Position numbers and translations under genes: made by a program
Shown here: positions 8,481-20,113 of the stretch, piece by piece
How the letters are laid out: each line of letters opens with the position of its first letter
Position numbering within the stretch: the stretch's first letter is position 1
Notes under the pieces: generated by a model
What the model saw: only the letters and a program-made list of their open reading frames with translations
Database searches by the model: none
What the model was told of the DNA's origin: nothing
Assembly: GCF_021401245.1 (NCBI RefSeq)
Contig: NZ_JACBFY010000003.1
Location: 310,001 to 374,000, forward strand
From: Pseudacidovorax sp. NFM-22
GTDB taxonomy: Bacteria > Pseudomonadota > Gammaproteobacteria > Burkholderiales > Burkholderiaceae_C
DNA length: 64,000 bases
Direction: 5' to 3'

Positions 8481-10118
8481 GTGGCACAGGCGCATGCCGG
8501 CCGCGTGGCGCGCCACGCTCATGCTGGCGCGTCGCAGGTTCCGTGGGTGGGGTGGCTGGTCCGGTGCCTGGCGCTCGGACTCGTCGCGTTTCTGACGGCC
8601 TGTGCCAGTCTGCCCGAACCGTCCGTTGCCGCGGCACCGTCCTTCGCGGCGACGGACGTCGCACCCACCCCCCTGGCCCATATCGCTGCGGCCAGTCTCG
8701 CGGCAGATGCAGCGTCGCGCGGTCGTTCCGGCTTCCTGCTCATGCCCGAAGGGCCCACGGCCCTGAATGCCCGGATTGCACTGATCCGGGCTGCGCGCAA
8801 GACCCTCGATGCGCAGTACTACATCCTCCAGGACGACGCGACAGGCCTGCTTTTCCTGAGTGAGCTGCTCGACGCATCACGCCGCGGCGTGCGTGTGCGC
8901 CTGCTGGTCGACGACCTGTACACCCCCGGCAAGGACCAGCTCTTCGCCGCCCTGGCCTCCCAACCGAATTTCGAACTGCGCCTGTTCAATCCGCTGGCCG
9001 TGCGCAGCGGTCCCTTGGCGTGGCGCGTGGCCCTGTCCCTGGGCGATCTGCGGCGCGTCAATCGCCGCATGCACAACAAGCTGCTCGTGGCCGACAACAG
9101 CGTGGCCATCACGGGCGGTCGCAACATCGCTGACGAATACTTCATGCGCAGCGACCAGGCCAACTTCGTCGACATGGACCTGCTCGCCGCCGGGCCGGTG
9201 GTGCCGGCGCTGTCGAGCAGCTTCGACGACTTCTGGAACAGCCGCCAGGTGCGGCCCATCGGCAGCCTGATGGCATTGCCGCCCGACGACGACCGCACCC
9301 GCCGCGTGCTGGCCGAACGTTGCGAGGACCGGCGCGACCTGCTGCCCGAGGCGGCCACCGATGTGCTCGGTCACCCGCCCGTGAGCGTGCAACTGGCCGC
9401 GGGCCGGCTGCTCCTGACCGAAGGCGACGGCCGCGTGGTGTCGGACGTGCCCGAGAAGATCACCTACGACGACCCCGAAGCCAGCTTTGCCGACAGCGTG
9501 AGCCAGCGAACCATCGCCATGCTCTATGGCGCGCGGCGGGAGGTGCTGATGGTGTCGCCGTACTTCGTCCCGGGGCAGGCCGGCCTGGCGCTGTTGCGGG
9601 AGCAGGCTGCCAGGGGCGTTCAGGTGCTGGTCTTCACCAATTCCCTGGACGCCACGGACGAGACCCTGGTGTATTCCGGCTATGCCCGCTACCGGCTCGC
9701 CATGCTCAAGGCCGGCGTGAAGATCTACGAACTCGGCTCGCGGCTGGTGCCCAAGGAACGCCGCTTCGGCGAATTCCGGCATTCCAGCGCGCGGCTGCAC
9801 GCCAAGATCATGCTGGTGGACCGCGAGCGCGTCTTCATCGGCTCGATGAACCTCGATGGACGCTCTGCCCGCCTCAATACCGAGGTGGGCGTCATCATCG
9901 AGAGCCCGGCCTTGATCGAGCAGTTCGGCGCGCTGATGCCGGTGCGCGAACTGGGCGCCTACGAACTGCGCCTTCGCAAAGACGTCGACGACGTGCAGTG
10001 GATCGAGCACCACACGGATGGCAGCGAGGCCGTGCTCGACGAAGAGCCCGGTGCCAACGTCATCGACCGCGTGCGCGACTGGCTCCTGCTGAAATTGCTG
10101 CCCGAAGACGTACTGTGA
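8481..10118 (+). CDS. Phospholipase D-family lipoprotein, ClsC-like cardiolipin synthase
   Basis: A 545-aa protein with two HKD motifs of the phospholipase D superfamily: H198-x-K200-x4-D205 (MHNKLLVAD) and H440-x-K442-x4-D447 (LHAKIMLVD), each followed by the usual Gly-rich GGRN or GSMN segment. Length and spacing resemble ClsC/YmdC, which makes cardiolipin from two phospholipids, often with a partner protein. The N-terminus carries a hydrophobic stretch ending in a lipobox (LTAC41), so the protein is predicted to be a lipoprotein. The start is a GTG at 8481. The C-terminal tail (VIDRVRDWLLLKLLPEDVL) is also typical. It ends convergent to the next gene. Confidence 0.88.
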   Translation: MAQAHAGRVARHAHAGASQVPWVGWLVRCLALGLVAFLTACASLPEPSVAAAPSFAATDVAPTPLAHIAAASLAADAASRGRSGFLLMPEGPTALNARIALIRAARKTLDAQYYILQDDATGLLFLSELLDASRRGVRVRLLVDDLYTPGKDQLFAALASQPNFELRLFNPLAVRSGPLAWRVALSLGDLRRVNRRMHNKLLVADNSVAITGGRNIADEYFMRSDQANFVDMDLLAAGPVVPALSSSFDDFWNSRQVRPIGSLMALPPDDDRTRRVLAERCEDRRDLLPEAATDVLGHPPVSVQLAAGRLLLTEGDGRVVSDVPEKITYDDPEASFADSVSQRTIAMLYGARREVLMVSPYFVPGQAGLALLREQAARGVQVLVFTNSLDATDETLVYSGYARYRLAMLKAGVKIYELGSRLVPKERRFGEFRHSSARLHAKIMLVDRERVFIGSMNLDGRSARLNTEVGVIIESPALIEQFGALMPVRELGAYELRLRKDVDDVQWIEHHTDGSEAVLDEEPGANVIDRVRDWLLLKLLPEDVL

Positions 10119-10139
10119 GGGCGCGGGCCGAGGCCGTGC

Positions 10140-11132
10140 TCAGCGTTCGAATGCGCTGTAGCGGATGTCCGGGGCGCTGGTGTTGTGCCGCGAGGGCTCG
10201 CTGCGGCCGAAGCGCACCTCCCCCACCCCCGAGGCGCGCCTGAAGTCCGGCAGCGGCTGCGTGTGCGCCACCGCACCGACGTCGCCGCTGCCGTGCCAGC
10301 GGACCTCGCTCATGTCGGCGTTGTCTGCCGCCACATACATCGACCGCAGCACCGAGAAGGGCTGCAGGCCGCGGACCGGCCGCGAGAAGCGAACGTCCAG
10401 CGCCGTGCGCTCGCGGCTGACCTCGGCAAGGCGGATGCGTGCAGCGCCTCCACCGGCGAATCGCAGGTCGAAGCGGATGTCGGGCTGTGTGCGAATGCGG
10501 ATGTCCCGGATGTTGACCACCGGCCGGCCCTCCTGGCGCACCGGACCCAGCAGCATCGAGGAGCCGTAGACGCCGTCGCCGAAGCGGGCCAGCGGCAGCG
10601 GCTTGATGCGCCAGTAGCCGTCCGAGGGGTACATGACCAGCGCTTCCTTCATCTGGCCGTCGATCCGGCGGTAGACCTGGATCATGTGGAAGCCGCGGTC
10701 GCGCTTGCCGTCCACTTCGACGGGCACCTGCTGCGGCCGCCAGAACACCGGCAGTGTCATGCCCACGATGCGCCACTCGGCGTCCTCGTGCAAGGTGACG
10801 GTGCGCGGCTCGAAACGGTGCTTGGGGTCGGTCGGATGGTCGCCGCCGTCGAAGTTGCAGCCGGAGAAATCGGGGGCGGTGGTGTCCTGCGCGATGCGTT
10901 CGATGTAGCCGGGCTGCAGCGCCTCGACGGTGAAACGCTTGACGCTGCCACGCAGCAGCAGCGAGACGTTGTCTTCCTCGGCGCATCGCGTCGGCTTCGT
11001 CTGGTTCTCGACCGTCACGGTGGCGGCCGCGGCCTGGGCGGCGGGCGGCATTCCTGCCGCGAGTGCGATCAGTGCGGCACAGGCGGCGAGCGCGCGGCGG
11101 ATGGGGGAGGGGGCGGATGTCCGGAGGTGCAT
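10140..11132 (-). CDS. Exported protein of unknown function
   Basis: A 330-aa protein with a signal peptide of about 34 residues (RRALAAC, long Ala/Leu core, AQA) and no further membrane segment, so it should be periplasmic or surface-exposed. I do not recognise a domain. Predicted beta-strands dominate, and the only two mature cysteines (RCAEED and SGCNFDGG) may form a disulphide. It is the last gene of the pyrG-to-ftsB run, seven bases after the preceding gene, so it is likely cotranscribed. Confidence 0.8.
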   Translation of the reverse strand: MHLRTSAPSPIRRALAACAALIALAAGMPPAAQAAAATVTVENQTKPTRCAEEDNVSLLLRGSVKRFTVEALQPGYIERIAQDTTAPDFSGCNFDGGDHPTDPKHRFEPRTVTLHEDAEWRIVGMTLPVFWRPQQVPVEVDGKRDRGFHMIQVYRRIDGQMKEALVMYPSDGYWRIKPLPLARFGDGVYGSSMLLGPVRQEGRPVVNIRDIRIRTQPDIRFDLRFAGGGAARIRLAEVSRERTALDVRFSRPVRGLQPFSVLRSMYVAADNADMSEVRWHGSGDVGAVAHTQPLPDFRRASGVGEVRFGRSEPSRHNTSAPDIRYSAFER

Positions 11133-11139
11133 GAGTGGG

Positions 11140-11784
11140 TCAGCCCGCGGCCGGTGTCTGCCGGGCAGCGATCAGGTCGGTGAAGAGGCGGTGCTCGCAG
11201 TCAGGGTCGGAACAGCGCTCGCAGTTCCACGCCGGCGCGCGCAGGTGGCGCGGGGTGGCCGGCGCCTCTTCCCGCGCATCCAGGCCCGCCTGCAGCGCCG
11301 ACCAGGCGCGGGAGAGGTGCTGGGTGGCGTCGCGGCCGTGGATGACGGCGCAGGGCAGGCCTATTGCCGCGAAACCTGCCCGCAAGCGACCAGCGAGAAC
11401 CTGCTCGTCGTGGCCTGCCGTGTCCTGTGGGGGCAGCAGCAGGGTGAAGGCATGGCCGCGCTCGGCGGCGACCAGCGAGGGGGGCCAGCTTTCGACCGGG
11501 ACGCCCCTTTGGGCGAGCAGGGCGATGGGACTGCCGGCCACCATGACGAGTGCGTCATGGCGCGCTTGATCGATCTGCGCGCGCCAGGCCTGGGCCCGTG
11601 CAAGCGCATCGGTGGGAGCCGACTGTCGTTCGAGTGCGTTGGTCGGTGCCATGCCGGCCAGCGCGATGGCCTTGATGCCGCGCTGCATGAAGCGGCTGGC
11701 CAGCGCGTCGACCAGTGGCTCCCGGACTGCCGCCGACGCACCCCAGACGGCGATCACGCTGCCGGTGCCGAGGCGCGGTGTCAT
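11140..11784 (-). CDS. Conserved protein of unknown function downstream of ftsB
   Basis: A 214-aa soluble protein beginning MTPRLGTGSVIAVWGAS. The frame is open further upstream, but only over the opposite-frame ftsB gene, so the ATG at 11784 is preferred. The N-terminal half alternates strands and helices like a Rossmann or P-loop fold (VIAVWGASAAVREPLVDAL; DALVMVAGSPIALL), yet no Walker A is present. The C-terminus has a cysteine cluster (CERCSDPDCEHRLF) that could bind zinc. It lies 35 bases after ftsB and seven bases before the exported protein. I cannot assign a function. Confidence 0.75.
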   Translation of the reverse strand: MTPRLGTGSVIAVWGASAAVREPLVDALASRFMQRGIKAIALAGMAPTNALERQSAPTDALARAQAWRAQIDQARHDALVMVAGSPIALLAQRGVPVESWPPSLVAAERGHAFTLLLPPQDTAGHDEQVLAGRLRAGFAAIGLPCAVIHGRDATQHLSRAWSALQAGLDAREEAPATPRHLRAPAWNCERCSDPDCEHRLFTDLIAARQTPAAG

Positions 11785-11819
11785 GGGAGCGGCAGCGCGC
11801 GCATTCTTGACGCGCCGTC

Positions 11820-12098
11820 CTAGCGCGCGATCTGCACCAGGATCTCGTTGGGTTTGACCATGCCCAGCTCCTGCCGCGCCCGCTCCTCGGCCATCTCGAT
11901 GCCTTCCTTGAGGTCGTTGACCTCGGACTCGAGCCGCTCGTTGGTGTGCTGGGCGCGGAGGTTGGCGGTCTTCTGGTCTTCCAGGTTCTTGCGCAGCTTG
12001 GCCACGTCGGGCAGGCTGCCGCGGCCTGTCCACAGCTGGAGCTGCAGCAGGCCGAGCAGGCACAGCAGGATGGCCGGGATGACGAGGCGCGTGCGCAT
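11820..12098 (-). CDS. ftsB: Cell division protein FtsB
   Basis: A 92-aa bitopic membrane protein: a short cytoplasmic tail, one transmembrane helix (about residues 5-22, VIPAILLCLLGLLQLQLW), and a periplasmic coiled coil (about residues 30-75). It forms the FtsQLB complex of the divisome. The C-terminus ARQELGMVKPNEILVQI is the FtsB signature. Its place directly after eno is the conserved arrangement in beta- and gamma-proteobacteria. Confidence 0.93.
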   Translation of the reverse strand: MRTRLVIPAILLCLLGLLQLQLWTGRGSLPDVAKLRKNLEDQKTANLRAQHTNERLESEVNDLKEGIEMAEERARQELGMVKPNEILVQIAR

Positions 12099-12163
12099 CG
12101 CCGTTCAGCCGATCCGCACCGGCACCGTGGCCCGCACCACGCCCGAACTGGAAGACCGGCGCA

Positions 12164-13450
<1,287 letters not shown>

Positions 13451-13498
13451 TCAGGGTTCTCCGGTTTTTTGAAATCGGTTCAGGCGGGCGCGCCGCGC

Positions 13499-13789
13499 TC
13501 AGACGCCTTCGACGGCGATCATGTTCATGATCGCGGCGCCGGCACGGGCCTCGCGGGCCTTCTTGTATTCGGGGGTTTCGTAGAAGGCCTTGGCCTGCTC
13601 GAACGTGGCGAACTTGAGCAGCACCACGCGCGTGGGCTGCCAGGTGCCTTCGAGTGGCTCGACCTGCCCGCCACGCACGCAGACCTCGGCACCATGCGCC
13701 TGCATGGCAGCGGAGGACCACTTCTTGTATTCCTCGTATTGCGTCGGGTTGGTGACTTCGACGTGGGCGATGACGTAGCCGCTGGGCAT
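13499..13789 (-). CDS. DUF1330 domain protein
   Basis: A 96-aa protein that is a single DUF1330 domain, a dimeric alpha/beta-barrel (ferredoxin-like) fold. Landmarks are GYVIAHVEVTNPTQYEEY at the start, VLLKFATFEQAKAFYETPEY in the middle and the final hydrophobic strand. The biochemical role of the family is unknown. It lies between hepT (14 bases upstream) and eno (48 bases downstream) on the same strand. Confidence 0.9.
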   Translation of the reverse strand: MPSGYVIAHVEVTNPTQYEEYKKWSSAAMQAHGAEVCVRGGQVEPLEGTWQPTRVVLLKFATFEQAKAFYETPEYKKAREARAGAAIMNMIAVEGV

Positions 13790-13803
13790 GTTGCAGGTGT
13801 CCT

Positions 13804-14088
13804 TCAGTTCGAATCGGGGAATTGGCGCGACAGCAGCAGGCCGGCGAAGCGCAGCAGCCCGTCCAGCTCGTGCCGGATGACAGCGACCACGATGGCCACG
13901 TCCAGGCTCTGGTATTCGTGGACTGCGATATTACGAAAGCCGACCATGCGGCCGAGCACAGCCGCCAGGTCGGCGTCGATCACGCCCTCTTGCTGCAGTG
14001 TTGCAAACACCTCGCGCGCACTGCCCGGCAACGCCCAGCCCTGGGGACGGGCGCTCTTCTGCGCCAGGGCGTCAGCAAGGGCCGTCAT
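13804..14088 (-). CDS. hepT: HepT-like RNase toxin (DUF86), N-terminally short
   Basis: HepT toxins are HEPN ribonucleases held in check by the AMP-transferring antitoxin MntA. This copy keeps the active-site motif R52-x4-H57-x-Y59 (RNIAVHEY) preceded by MVGF, as in the family, and the helices after it. At 94 aa it is about 40-50 residues shorter than usual: the N-terminal helices that normally precede the SAREVF segment are missing. The start ATG at 14088 overlaps the mntA stop (ATGA). The frame is open upstream to 14337, but that extension merely shadows mntA and does not resemble HepT. Whether the short protein is still toxic is unclear. Confidence 0.78.
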   Translation of the reverse strand: MTALADALAQKSARPQGWALPGSAREVFATLQQEGVIDADLAAVLGRMVGFRNIAVHEYQSLDVAIVVAVIRHELDGLLRFAGLLLSRQFPDSN

Positions 14089-14504
14089 GGACGCGCTTCT
14101 CCTGCGCGAAGCAGTCGATGGGCCAGTTGCTTCACCATCGGCTGCCGCCATGCCTGCATGTGCTGGTACTCGCTGAGCGCGAATGCGCAGTAGCCCGTCA
14201 GCGCCACCGGGTCCAGGCTGAAAAGCTGGCGGCCAGTGGCCAGCACCTGGTGCTGCATCACGGTGGACAGTCGTCGGAAGTCCAGCAGGTCCACGTCGAG
14301 GCCGAACTGTGCTGCCATTTGCTCCGAGGCTTCCCACCGAATCTCGGGCGACAAGGGGGCCGGCAGATCCACTGCGATGTCCAGATCGCTGTGGGGGCCG
14401 AAGCGGCCAGAGGCCGCACTGCCGAACAGCCAGGCAGCCCGCGCCTGCGGCAGCGCATTGCGCAGCGCGGCGACGATCCGGTCCTGGCTGGGCGGCAGGG
14501 TCAT
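14085..14504 (-). CDS. mntA: MntA-like nucleotidyltransferase antitoxin
   Basis: A 139-aa minimal nucleotidyltransferase with the exact motif G28-S29-x10-D40-x-D42 (GSAASG...[10 protein letters not shown]), the catalytic core of MntA, which AMPylates the tyrosine of HepT. The second half ([27 protein letters not shown]) matches the family, including the acidic strand that supplies the third carboxylate. The ATG overlaps the kdsA stop codon (ATGA), and its own stop overlaps the hepT start (ATGA), so kdsA, mntA and hepT are translationally coupled. Antitoxin activity is inferred from the pairing with hepT. Confidence 0.87.
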   Translation of the reverse strand: MTLPPSQDRIVAALRNALPQARAAWLFGSAASGRFGPHSDLDIAVDLPAPLSPEIRWEASEQMAAQFGLDVDLLDFRRLSTVMQHQVLATGRQLFSLDPVALTGYCAFALSEYQHMQAWRQPMVKQLAHRLLRAGEARP

Positions 14505-15358
14505 GCGTTGAAGCTGTCTTCCAGAAAGCCGTTCTTCTTGGTGATGCGGTCGAGTTCGACCAGCGTCTCGAGCAGCGCCTTCATGTGCTTGAGCGGCACG
14601 GCGTTGGGGCCGTCGGACAGCGCGTTCTTGGGGTCGGGGTGCGTCTCCATGAACAGGCCCGCCACGCCCACGGCCACCGCCGCGCGCGAAAGCACCGGCA
14701 CGAACTCGCGCTGGCCGCCCGAGCTGGTGCCCTGGCCGCCCGGCAGCTGCACCGAGTGCGTGGCGTCGAACACCACCGGTGCGCCGGTCTCGCGCATGAT
14801 CGCCAGGCTGCGCATGTCGCTGACCAGGTTGTTGTAGCCGAAGCTCGCGCCGCGCTCGCAGGCTAGGAAGTTGTCGTCCGGCAGGCCCTTCTCGCGGGCG
14901 GCCGCGCGCGCCTTGTCGATCACGTTCTTCATGTCGTGCGGCGCGAGGAACTGGCCCTTCTTGATGTTCACCGGCTTGCCCGACTGGGCGGCGGCGCGGA
15001 TGAAATCGGTCTGGCGGCACAGGAAGGCGGGCGTCTGCAGCACATCGACCACCTGGGCGGCCTCGGCGATGTCCTCTTCGGAGTGCACGTCGGTCAGCAC
15101 CGGCACGCCCAGTTCCTGCTTGAGCTTGGCCAGGATGGCCAGGCCCTTCTCGCGGCCCGGGCCACGGAAGCTGGTGCCCGAGGAGCGGTTGGCCTTGTCG
15201 AAGCTGCTCTTGAAGATGAAGGGAATGCCCAGCGCACTGGTGATTTCCTTCAGCTGGCCGGCCGTGTCCATCTGCAGTTGCTCGGACTCGACCACGCAAG
15301 GCCCGGCGATCAGGAAGAAGGGCTGCTGGAGCCCGACGTCGAAGCCACAGAGTTTCAT
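14501..15358 (-). CDS. kdsA: 3-deoxy-D-manno-octulosonate 8-phosphate synthase (KDO8P synthase)
   Basis: A 285-aa TIM-barrel enzyme condensing phosphoenolpyruvate with arabinose 5-phosphate in the KDO branch of lipopolysaccharide synthesis. Signatures: [12 protein letters not shown] at the start, [44 protein letters not shown] and METHPDP. The Cys in AGPCV and the late CERG region are compatible with either metal-dependent or metal-free type. It lies 23 bases after pyrG, and its stop codon overlaps the mntA start, an unusual position for a toxin-antitoxin pair. Confidence 0.97.
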   Translation of the reverse strand: MKLCGFDVGLQQPFFLIAGPCVVESEQLQMDTAGQLKEITSALGIPFIFKSSFDKANRSSGTSFRGPGREKGLAILAKLKQELGVPVLTDVHSEEDIAEAAQVVDVLQTPAFLCRQTDFIRAAAQSGKPVNIKKGQFLAPHDMKNVIDKARAAAREKGLPDDNFLACERGASFGYNNLVSDMRSLAIMRETGAPVVFDATHSVQLPGGQGTSSGGQREFVPVLSRAAVAVGVAGLFMETHPDPKNALSDGPNAVPLKHMKALLETLVELDRITKKNGFLEDSFNA

Positions 15359-15381
15359 GCTTGCTCCTTGGCGCCGGCCGC

Positions 15382-17121
<1,740 letters not shown>

Positions 17122-17185
17122 TCAGTTCGGTCACATCGCGTGACGCAGGGCGGGGTCCGGGCGGCGCTCCCTCTACACTGCCCGG

Positions 17186-18412
17186 ATGCAACAAGACCTG
17201 GCAGGCAAGCACATCCTCCTGGGCCTCACCGGCGGTGTGGCCTGCTACAAGTCGGCCGAGCTGTGCCGGCTGTTCGTCAAGGCCGGCGCGACCGTGCAGG
17301 TGGTGATGACCGAAGCCGCCACGCAGTTCATCACGCCGGTGACCATGCAGGCACTCTCCGGCCAGCCCGTGTACCTGTCGCAATGGGACGCGCGGCAGGC
17401 CAACAACATGCCGCACATCAACCTGGGCCGCGAGGCGGATGCGATCGTGCTGGCGCCGGCCAGCGCCGACTTCATCGCCCGGCTCGTGCAGGGGCGCTCC
17501 GACGAGCTGCTCAGCCTGCTCTGCCTGGCCCGTCCGCTGCAGCGCGTGCCGCTGCTCGTGGCGCCCGCCATGAACCGCGAGATGTGGGCCCACCCGGCAA
17601 CCCAGCGCAATCTGCGCCAACTTGCAGACGATGGCGCCCGGGTGCTGGGCGTGGGCCAGGGCTGGCAGGCCTGCGGCGAGACCGGCGACGGCCGCATGCT
17701 GGAGCCGGCCGAACTGTTCGAAGAGGTCGTGGCCCACTTCCAGCCCAAGGTGCTGCAGGGCGAGCATGTGGTGGTCACCGCCGGCCCCACCTTCGAGGCC
17801 ATGGACCCGATCCGCGGCATCACCAACCATTCCTCCGGCAAGATGGGCTTCGCCGTCGCCCGCGCCGCGCGCGAGGCCGGCGCCCGCGTCACGCTGGTGG
17901 CTGGCCCGGTGCACCTGCCCACGCCGCGTGGCGTGCAGCGCGTGGACGTGGCTTCGGCCCAGCAGATGCTGCAGGCCGTGCAGGCGGCCGTGGCCGATGC
18001 CTCGGTGTTCGTCGCCACTGCGGCAGTGGCCGACTGGCGGCCGGCCGATCCGCAGATGCACAAGATCAAGAAGGACGGCAGCGGCCAGACGCCGGTGCTG
18101 CGCTTCGTCGAGAACCCCGACATCCTGCACACCGTCGCGCAGGGCGAGCGGGCGCGCGGGCGGCAACTGTTCTGCGTCGGCTTCGCGGCCGAGAGCGAAA
18201 ACCTGCTCGAACATGCCAAGGCCAAGCGCCTGCGCAAGGGCATTCCGCTGCTGGTGGGCAACATCGGACCGCTGACCTTCGGCCAGGACGACAACAGCCT
18301 GCTGCTGGTCGACGAGCAGGGCGCACGGGAGCTGCCGCGGGCCTCCAAGCTTGCGCTCGCCCGCGAGCTCGCCTCCGAAATCGCCGTCCGGCTGCGGCCC
18401 TGGCGCGGCTGA
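17186..18412 (+). CDS. coaBC: Bifunctional phosphopantothenoylcysteine decarboxylase/synthetase CoaBC
   Basis: A 408-aa coenzyme A synthesis enzyme. The N-terminal CoaC flavoprotein (about 1-185) shows [14 protein letters not shown], the catalytic H77 ([11 protein letters not shown]), the APAMNREMW motif and the CGETGDGRM flap with its cysteine. The C-terminal CoaB domain begins [27 protein letters not shown], followed by [11 protein letters not shown] and the KIKKDGSG lysine loop. It is the first gene of a coaBC-(small membrane protein)-dut group. Confidence 0.97.
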   Translation: MQQDLAGKHILLGLTGGVACYKSAELCRLFVKAGATVQVVMTEAATQFITPVTMQALSGQPVYLSQWDARQANNMPHINLGREADAIVLAPASADFIARLVQGRSDELLSLLCLARPLQRVPLLVAPAMNREMWAHPATQRNLRQLADDGARVLGVGQGWQACGETGDGRMLEPAELFEEVVAHFQPKVLQGEHVVVTAGPTFEAMDPIRGITNHSSGKMGFAVARAAREAGARVTLVAGPVHLPTPRGVQRVDVASAQQMLQAVQAAVADASVFVATAAVADWRPADPQMHKIKKDGSGQTPVLRFVENPDILHTVAQGERARGRQLFCVGFAAESENLLEHAKAKRLRKGIPLLVGNIGPLTFGQDDNSLLLVDEQGARELPRASKLALARELASEIAVRLRPWRG

Positions 18413-18432
18413 GGCTTCCCATCCTTCTGCCG

Positions 18433-18897
18433 ATGAACGAGACCGACTGGAACACGCCCCGCAATGGCGATTTCGTGCGCTATGTCGAGCAGCTGACGGC
18501 CGAGTCGCTACAGCGCGTCCACGCGCGGGCGGATCGACCTTCGGCAGCCGCAGCATCAATGCCGTCCGGCGCTGCGTCGCCGGGTGCGACTTCTTCGCCT
18601 GGCCCGCGCAGCGCGCCGGGCGACCTGTCTGCGCCGCCAGGCGTGGCGGGCTGGGCCGCGGTGGGAATCGTGGGCCTTCTCGTGCTGTGGGCCATTGGCG
18701 CGCCTGTCGGCGTCCTCGTGCTGCTGGCCGCCCTCGGTGCCGCGGTGTTCAAACGCTTTGTCCAGCGCGGCGCTGCAGTGCCGGCCGCACGCCAGTTGCT
18801 GGCCGGCCTTCGTCAAGGCCCGCAGAACGGCAAACCCCGACCTCCCGCCGGCGGCACCGCCGCACGGCCCAACCCTCGAAGACAGTCCTCCCCATGA
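18433..18897 (+). CDS. Small membrane protein of unknown function between coaBC and dut
   Basis: A 154-aa protein: a charged N-terminus ([23 protein letters not shown]-like, about 1-35), a Ser/Ala/Pro-rich linker (about 36-68), two closely spaced hydrophobic segments (about 70-105, [16 protein letters not shown] and [13 protein letters not shown]) and a basic, Pro-rich tail. No known domain is seen. The stop codon overlaps the dut start (ATGA), and it begins 20 bases after coaBC, so the three genes form one operon. Composition matches its neighbours. Confidence 0.72.
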   Translation: MNETDWNTPRNGDFVRYVEQLTAESLQRVHARADRPSAAAASMPSGAASPGATSSPGPRSAPGDLSAPPGVAGWAAVGIVGLLVLWAIGAPVGVLVLLAALGAAVFKRFVQRGAAVPAARQLLAGLRQGPQNGKPRPPAGGTAARPNPRRQSSP

Positions 18898-19343
18898 AGA
18901 TCGACGTGCGCGTGCTCGACGCGCGAATGGCCCAGCAACTGCCCACCTATGCCACGCCCGGAAGCGCCGGCCTGGACCTGCGTGCCTGCCTGGCAGAGCC
19001 CCTGACCCTGGCGCCCGGCGCCTGCGAGCTGATCGGCACGGGGCTGGCGATCCACCTGGCCGATCCTGGCTTTGCGGCCCTGATCCTTCCCCGCTCGGGC
19101 CTCGGCCACAAGCACGGCATCGTGCTGGGCAACCTCGTGGGCCTGATCGACAGCGACTACCAGGGCGAGCTCAAGGTCAGTGCCTGGAACCGCAGCCAGA
19201 CGCCATTCGTCGTCGAGCCCATGGAGCGCCTGGCCCAACTGGTGATCGTGCCGGTGGTGCAGGCCCAGTTCCGCGTCGTCGAGACCTTCGATGCCGATAC
19301 CCAGCGGGGTGCCGGAGGTTACGGCTCCACCGGAAAGCTGTAA
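18894..19343 (+). CDS. dut: dUTP diphosphatase
   Basis: A 149-aa trimeric dUTPase that removes dUTP and supplies dUMP for thymidylate. All five motifs are visible: [48 protein letters not shown] and the C-terminal [11 protein letters not shown] arm that closes over the active site. The start codon overlaps the stop of the preceding gene. The coaBC-dut neighbourhood is conserved in many proteobacteria. Confidence 0.97.
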   Translation: MKIDVRVLDARMAQQLPTYATPGSAGLDLRACLAEPLTLAPGACELIGTGLAIHLADPGFAALILPRSGLGHKHGIVLGNLVGLIDSDYQGELKVSAWNRSQTPFVVEPMERLAQLVIVPVVQAQFRVVETFDADTQRGAGGYGSTGKL

Positions 19344-19506
19344 GCATCTCCCAGAAGTTGTTTCGGCTGTGAGCAAGGGTGCCTTCCAGAACCTTTGCCG
19401 CGCGTCCGCCTCCAATCCCCGAGGTGGGCGGTCGCGCGCGACGCCGCATGGTGCGGCGGCGCAGCCGATCAGCCGAGGGCAGGCCCGCCTGTCGAGGATC
19501 CATACC

Positions 19507-20025
19507 ATGATTCACAACAAGATTCGCTCCCTGGCCGTTCCGGCCGTTGCCCTGAGCGCCGCCGCGCTGCTCGCCGGCTGCGTGACGCCGGTGCCGGTGT
19601 ACCAGACCCGCTATCCCTATCAGCCCGCCGCGGCGCCGGTGTACCCGGCGGCCCCTGCCTACAACCAGGCCGTGTATGTCGAAACCGGCATCGTCGCCAA
19701 CATCGAGGTGTTGCGCAGTGAGACGCCGCCCGTGGCGCCTTCGGGTGGCGGCGCCGTGGTGGGCGGCCTGGTGGGCGGCGTGCTGGGCAACCAGATCGGC
19801 CATGGCTCCGGCCGCGCGGCGGCCACCATGCTGGGCGTGGTGGGTGGCGCGCTGGCCGGCAACGCGGTCGAGGCACGCAATGGCGCCGGCCGCGTCTACG
19901 AAAGCTATCGCGTCTCGGTGCAGATGAGCAATGGCAGCTACCGCAGCTTCGATGTGCCCAGCCCTGGCGACCTGCGCATCGGCGACCGGGTGCGCATCGA
20001 CGGCGGCCAGATCTCGCGCTACTGA
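19507..20025 (+). CDS. Glycine-zipper 2TM lipoprotein (SlyB/17-kDa antigen-like)
   Basis: A 172-aa outer-membrane lipoprotein. The signal peptide ends in a lipobox LLAGC25. A Tyr/Pro-rich linker (about 30-60) leads to a glycine-zipper segment (GGGAVVGGLVGGVLGNQIGHGSGRAAATMLGVVGGALAGN, about 80-120), typical of the Rick_17kDa/SlyB superfamily, and then a small beta domain (YRVSVQMSNGSYRSFDVP; IGDRVRIDGGQI). Such proteins support outer-membrane integrity. It is preceded by a 163-base gap with no obvious features and followed by a strong terminator. Confidence 0.88.
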   Translation: MIHNKIRSLAVPAVALSAAALLAGCVTPVPVYQTRYPYQPAAAPVYPAAPAYNQAVYVETGIVANIEVLRSETPPVAPSGGGAVVGGLVGGVLGNQIGHGSGRAAATMLGVVGGALAGNAVEARNGAGRVYESYRVSVQMSNGSYRSFDVPSPGDLRIGDRVRIDGGQISRY

Positions 20026-20041
20026 TCGCACCTGAATGCAC

Positions 20042-20070
20042 AAAGGCCGGCCCCTCGGGCGCCGGCCTTT
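20042..20070. terminator. Bidirectional rho-independent terminator
   Basis: A perfect 10-bp stem AAAGGCCGGC/GCCGGCCTTT with a nine-base loop lies between two convergent genes. It carries T-runs on both strands. Confidence 0.8.
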
Positions 20071-20113
20071 GTGCTTCATGGCACGCGTCGTCGCGACGCG
20101 GCCAATAAGGCGC

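Noticed and set aside
13804-14337. A longer HepT starting at 14,337
   Set aside because: The extra 83 codons only shadow mntA in another frame and are unlike the helices of HepT, so the ATGA-coupled start at 14,088 is preferred.
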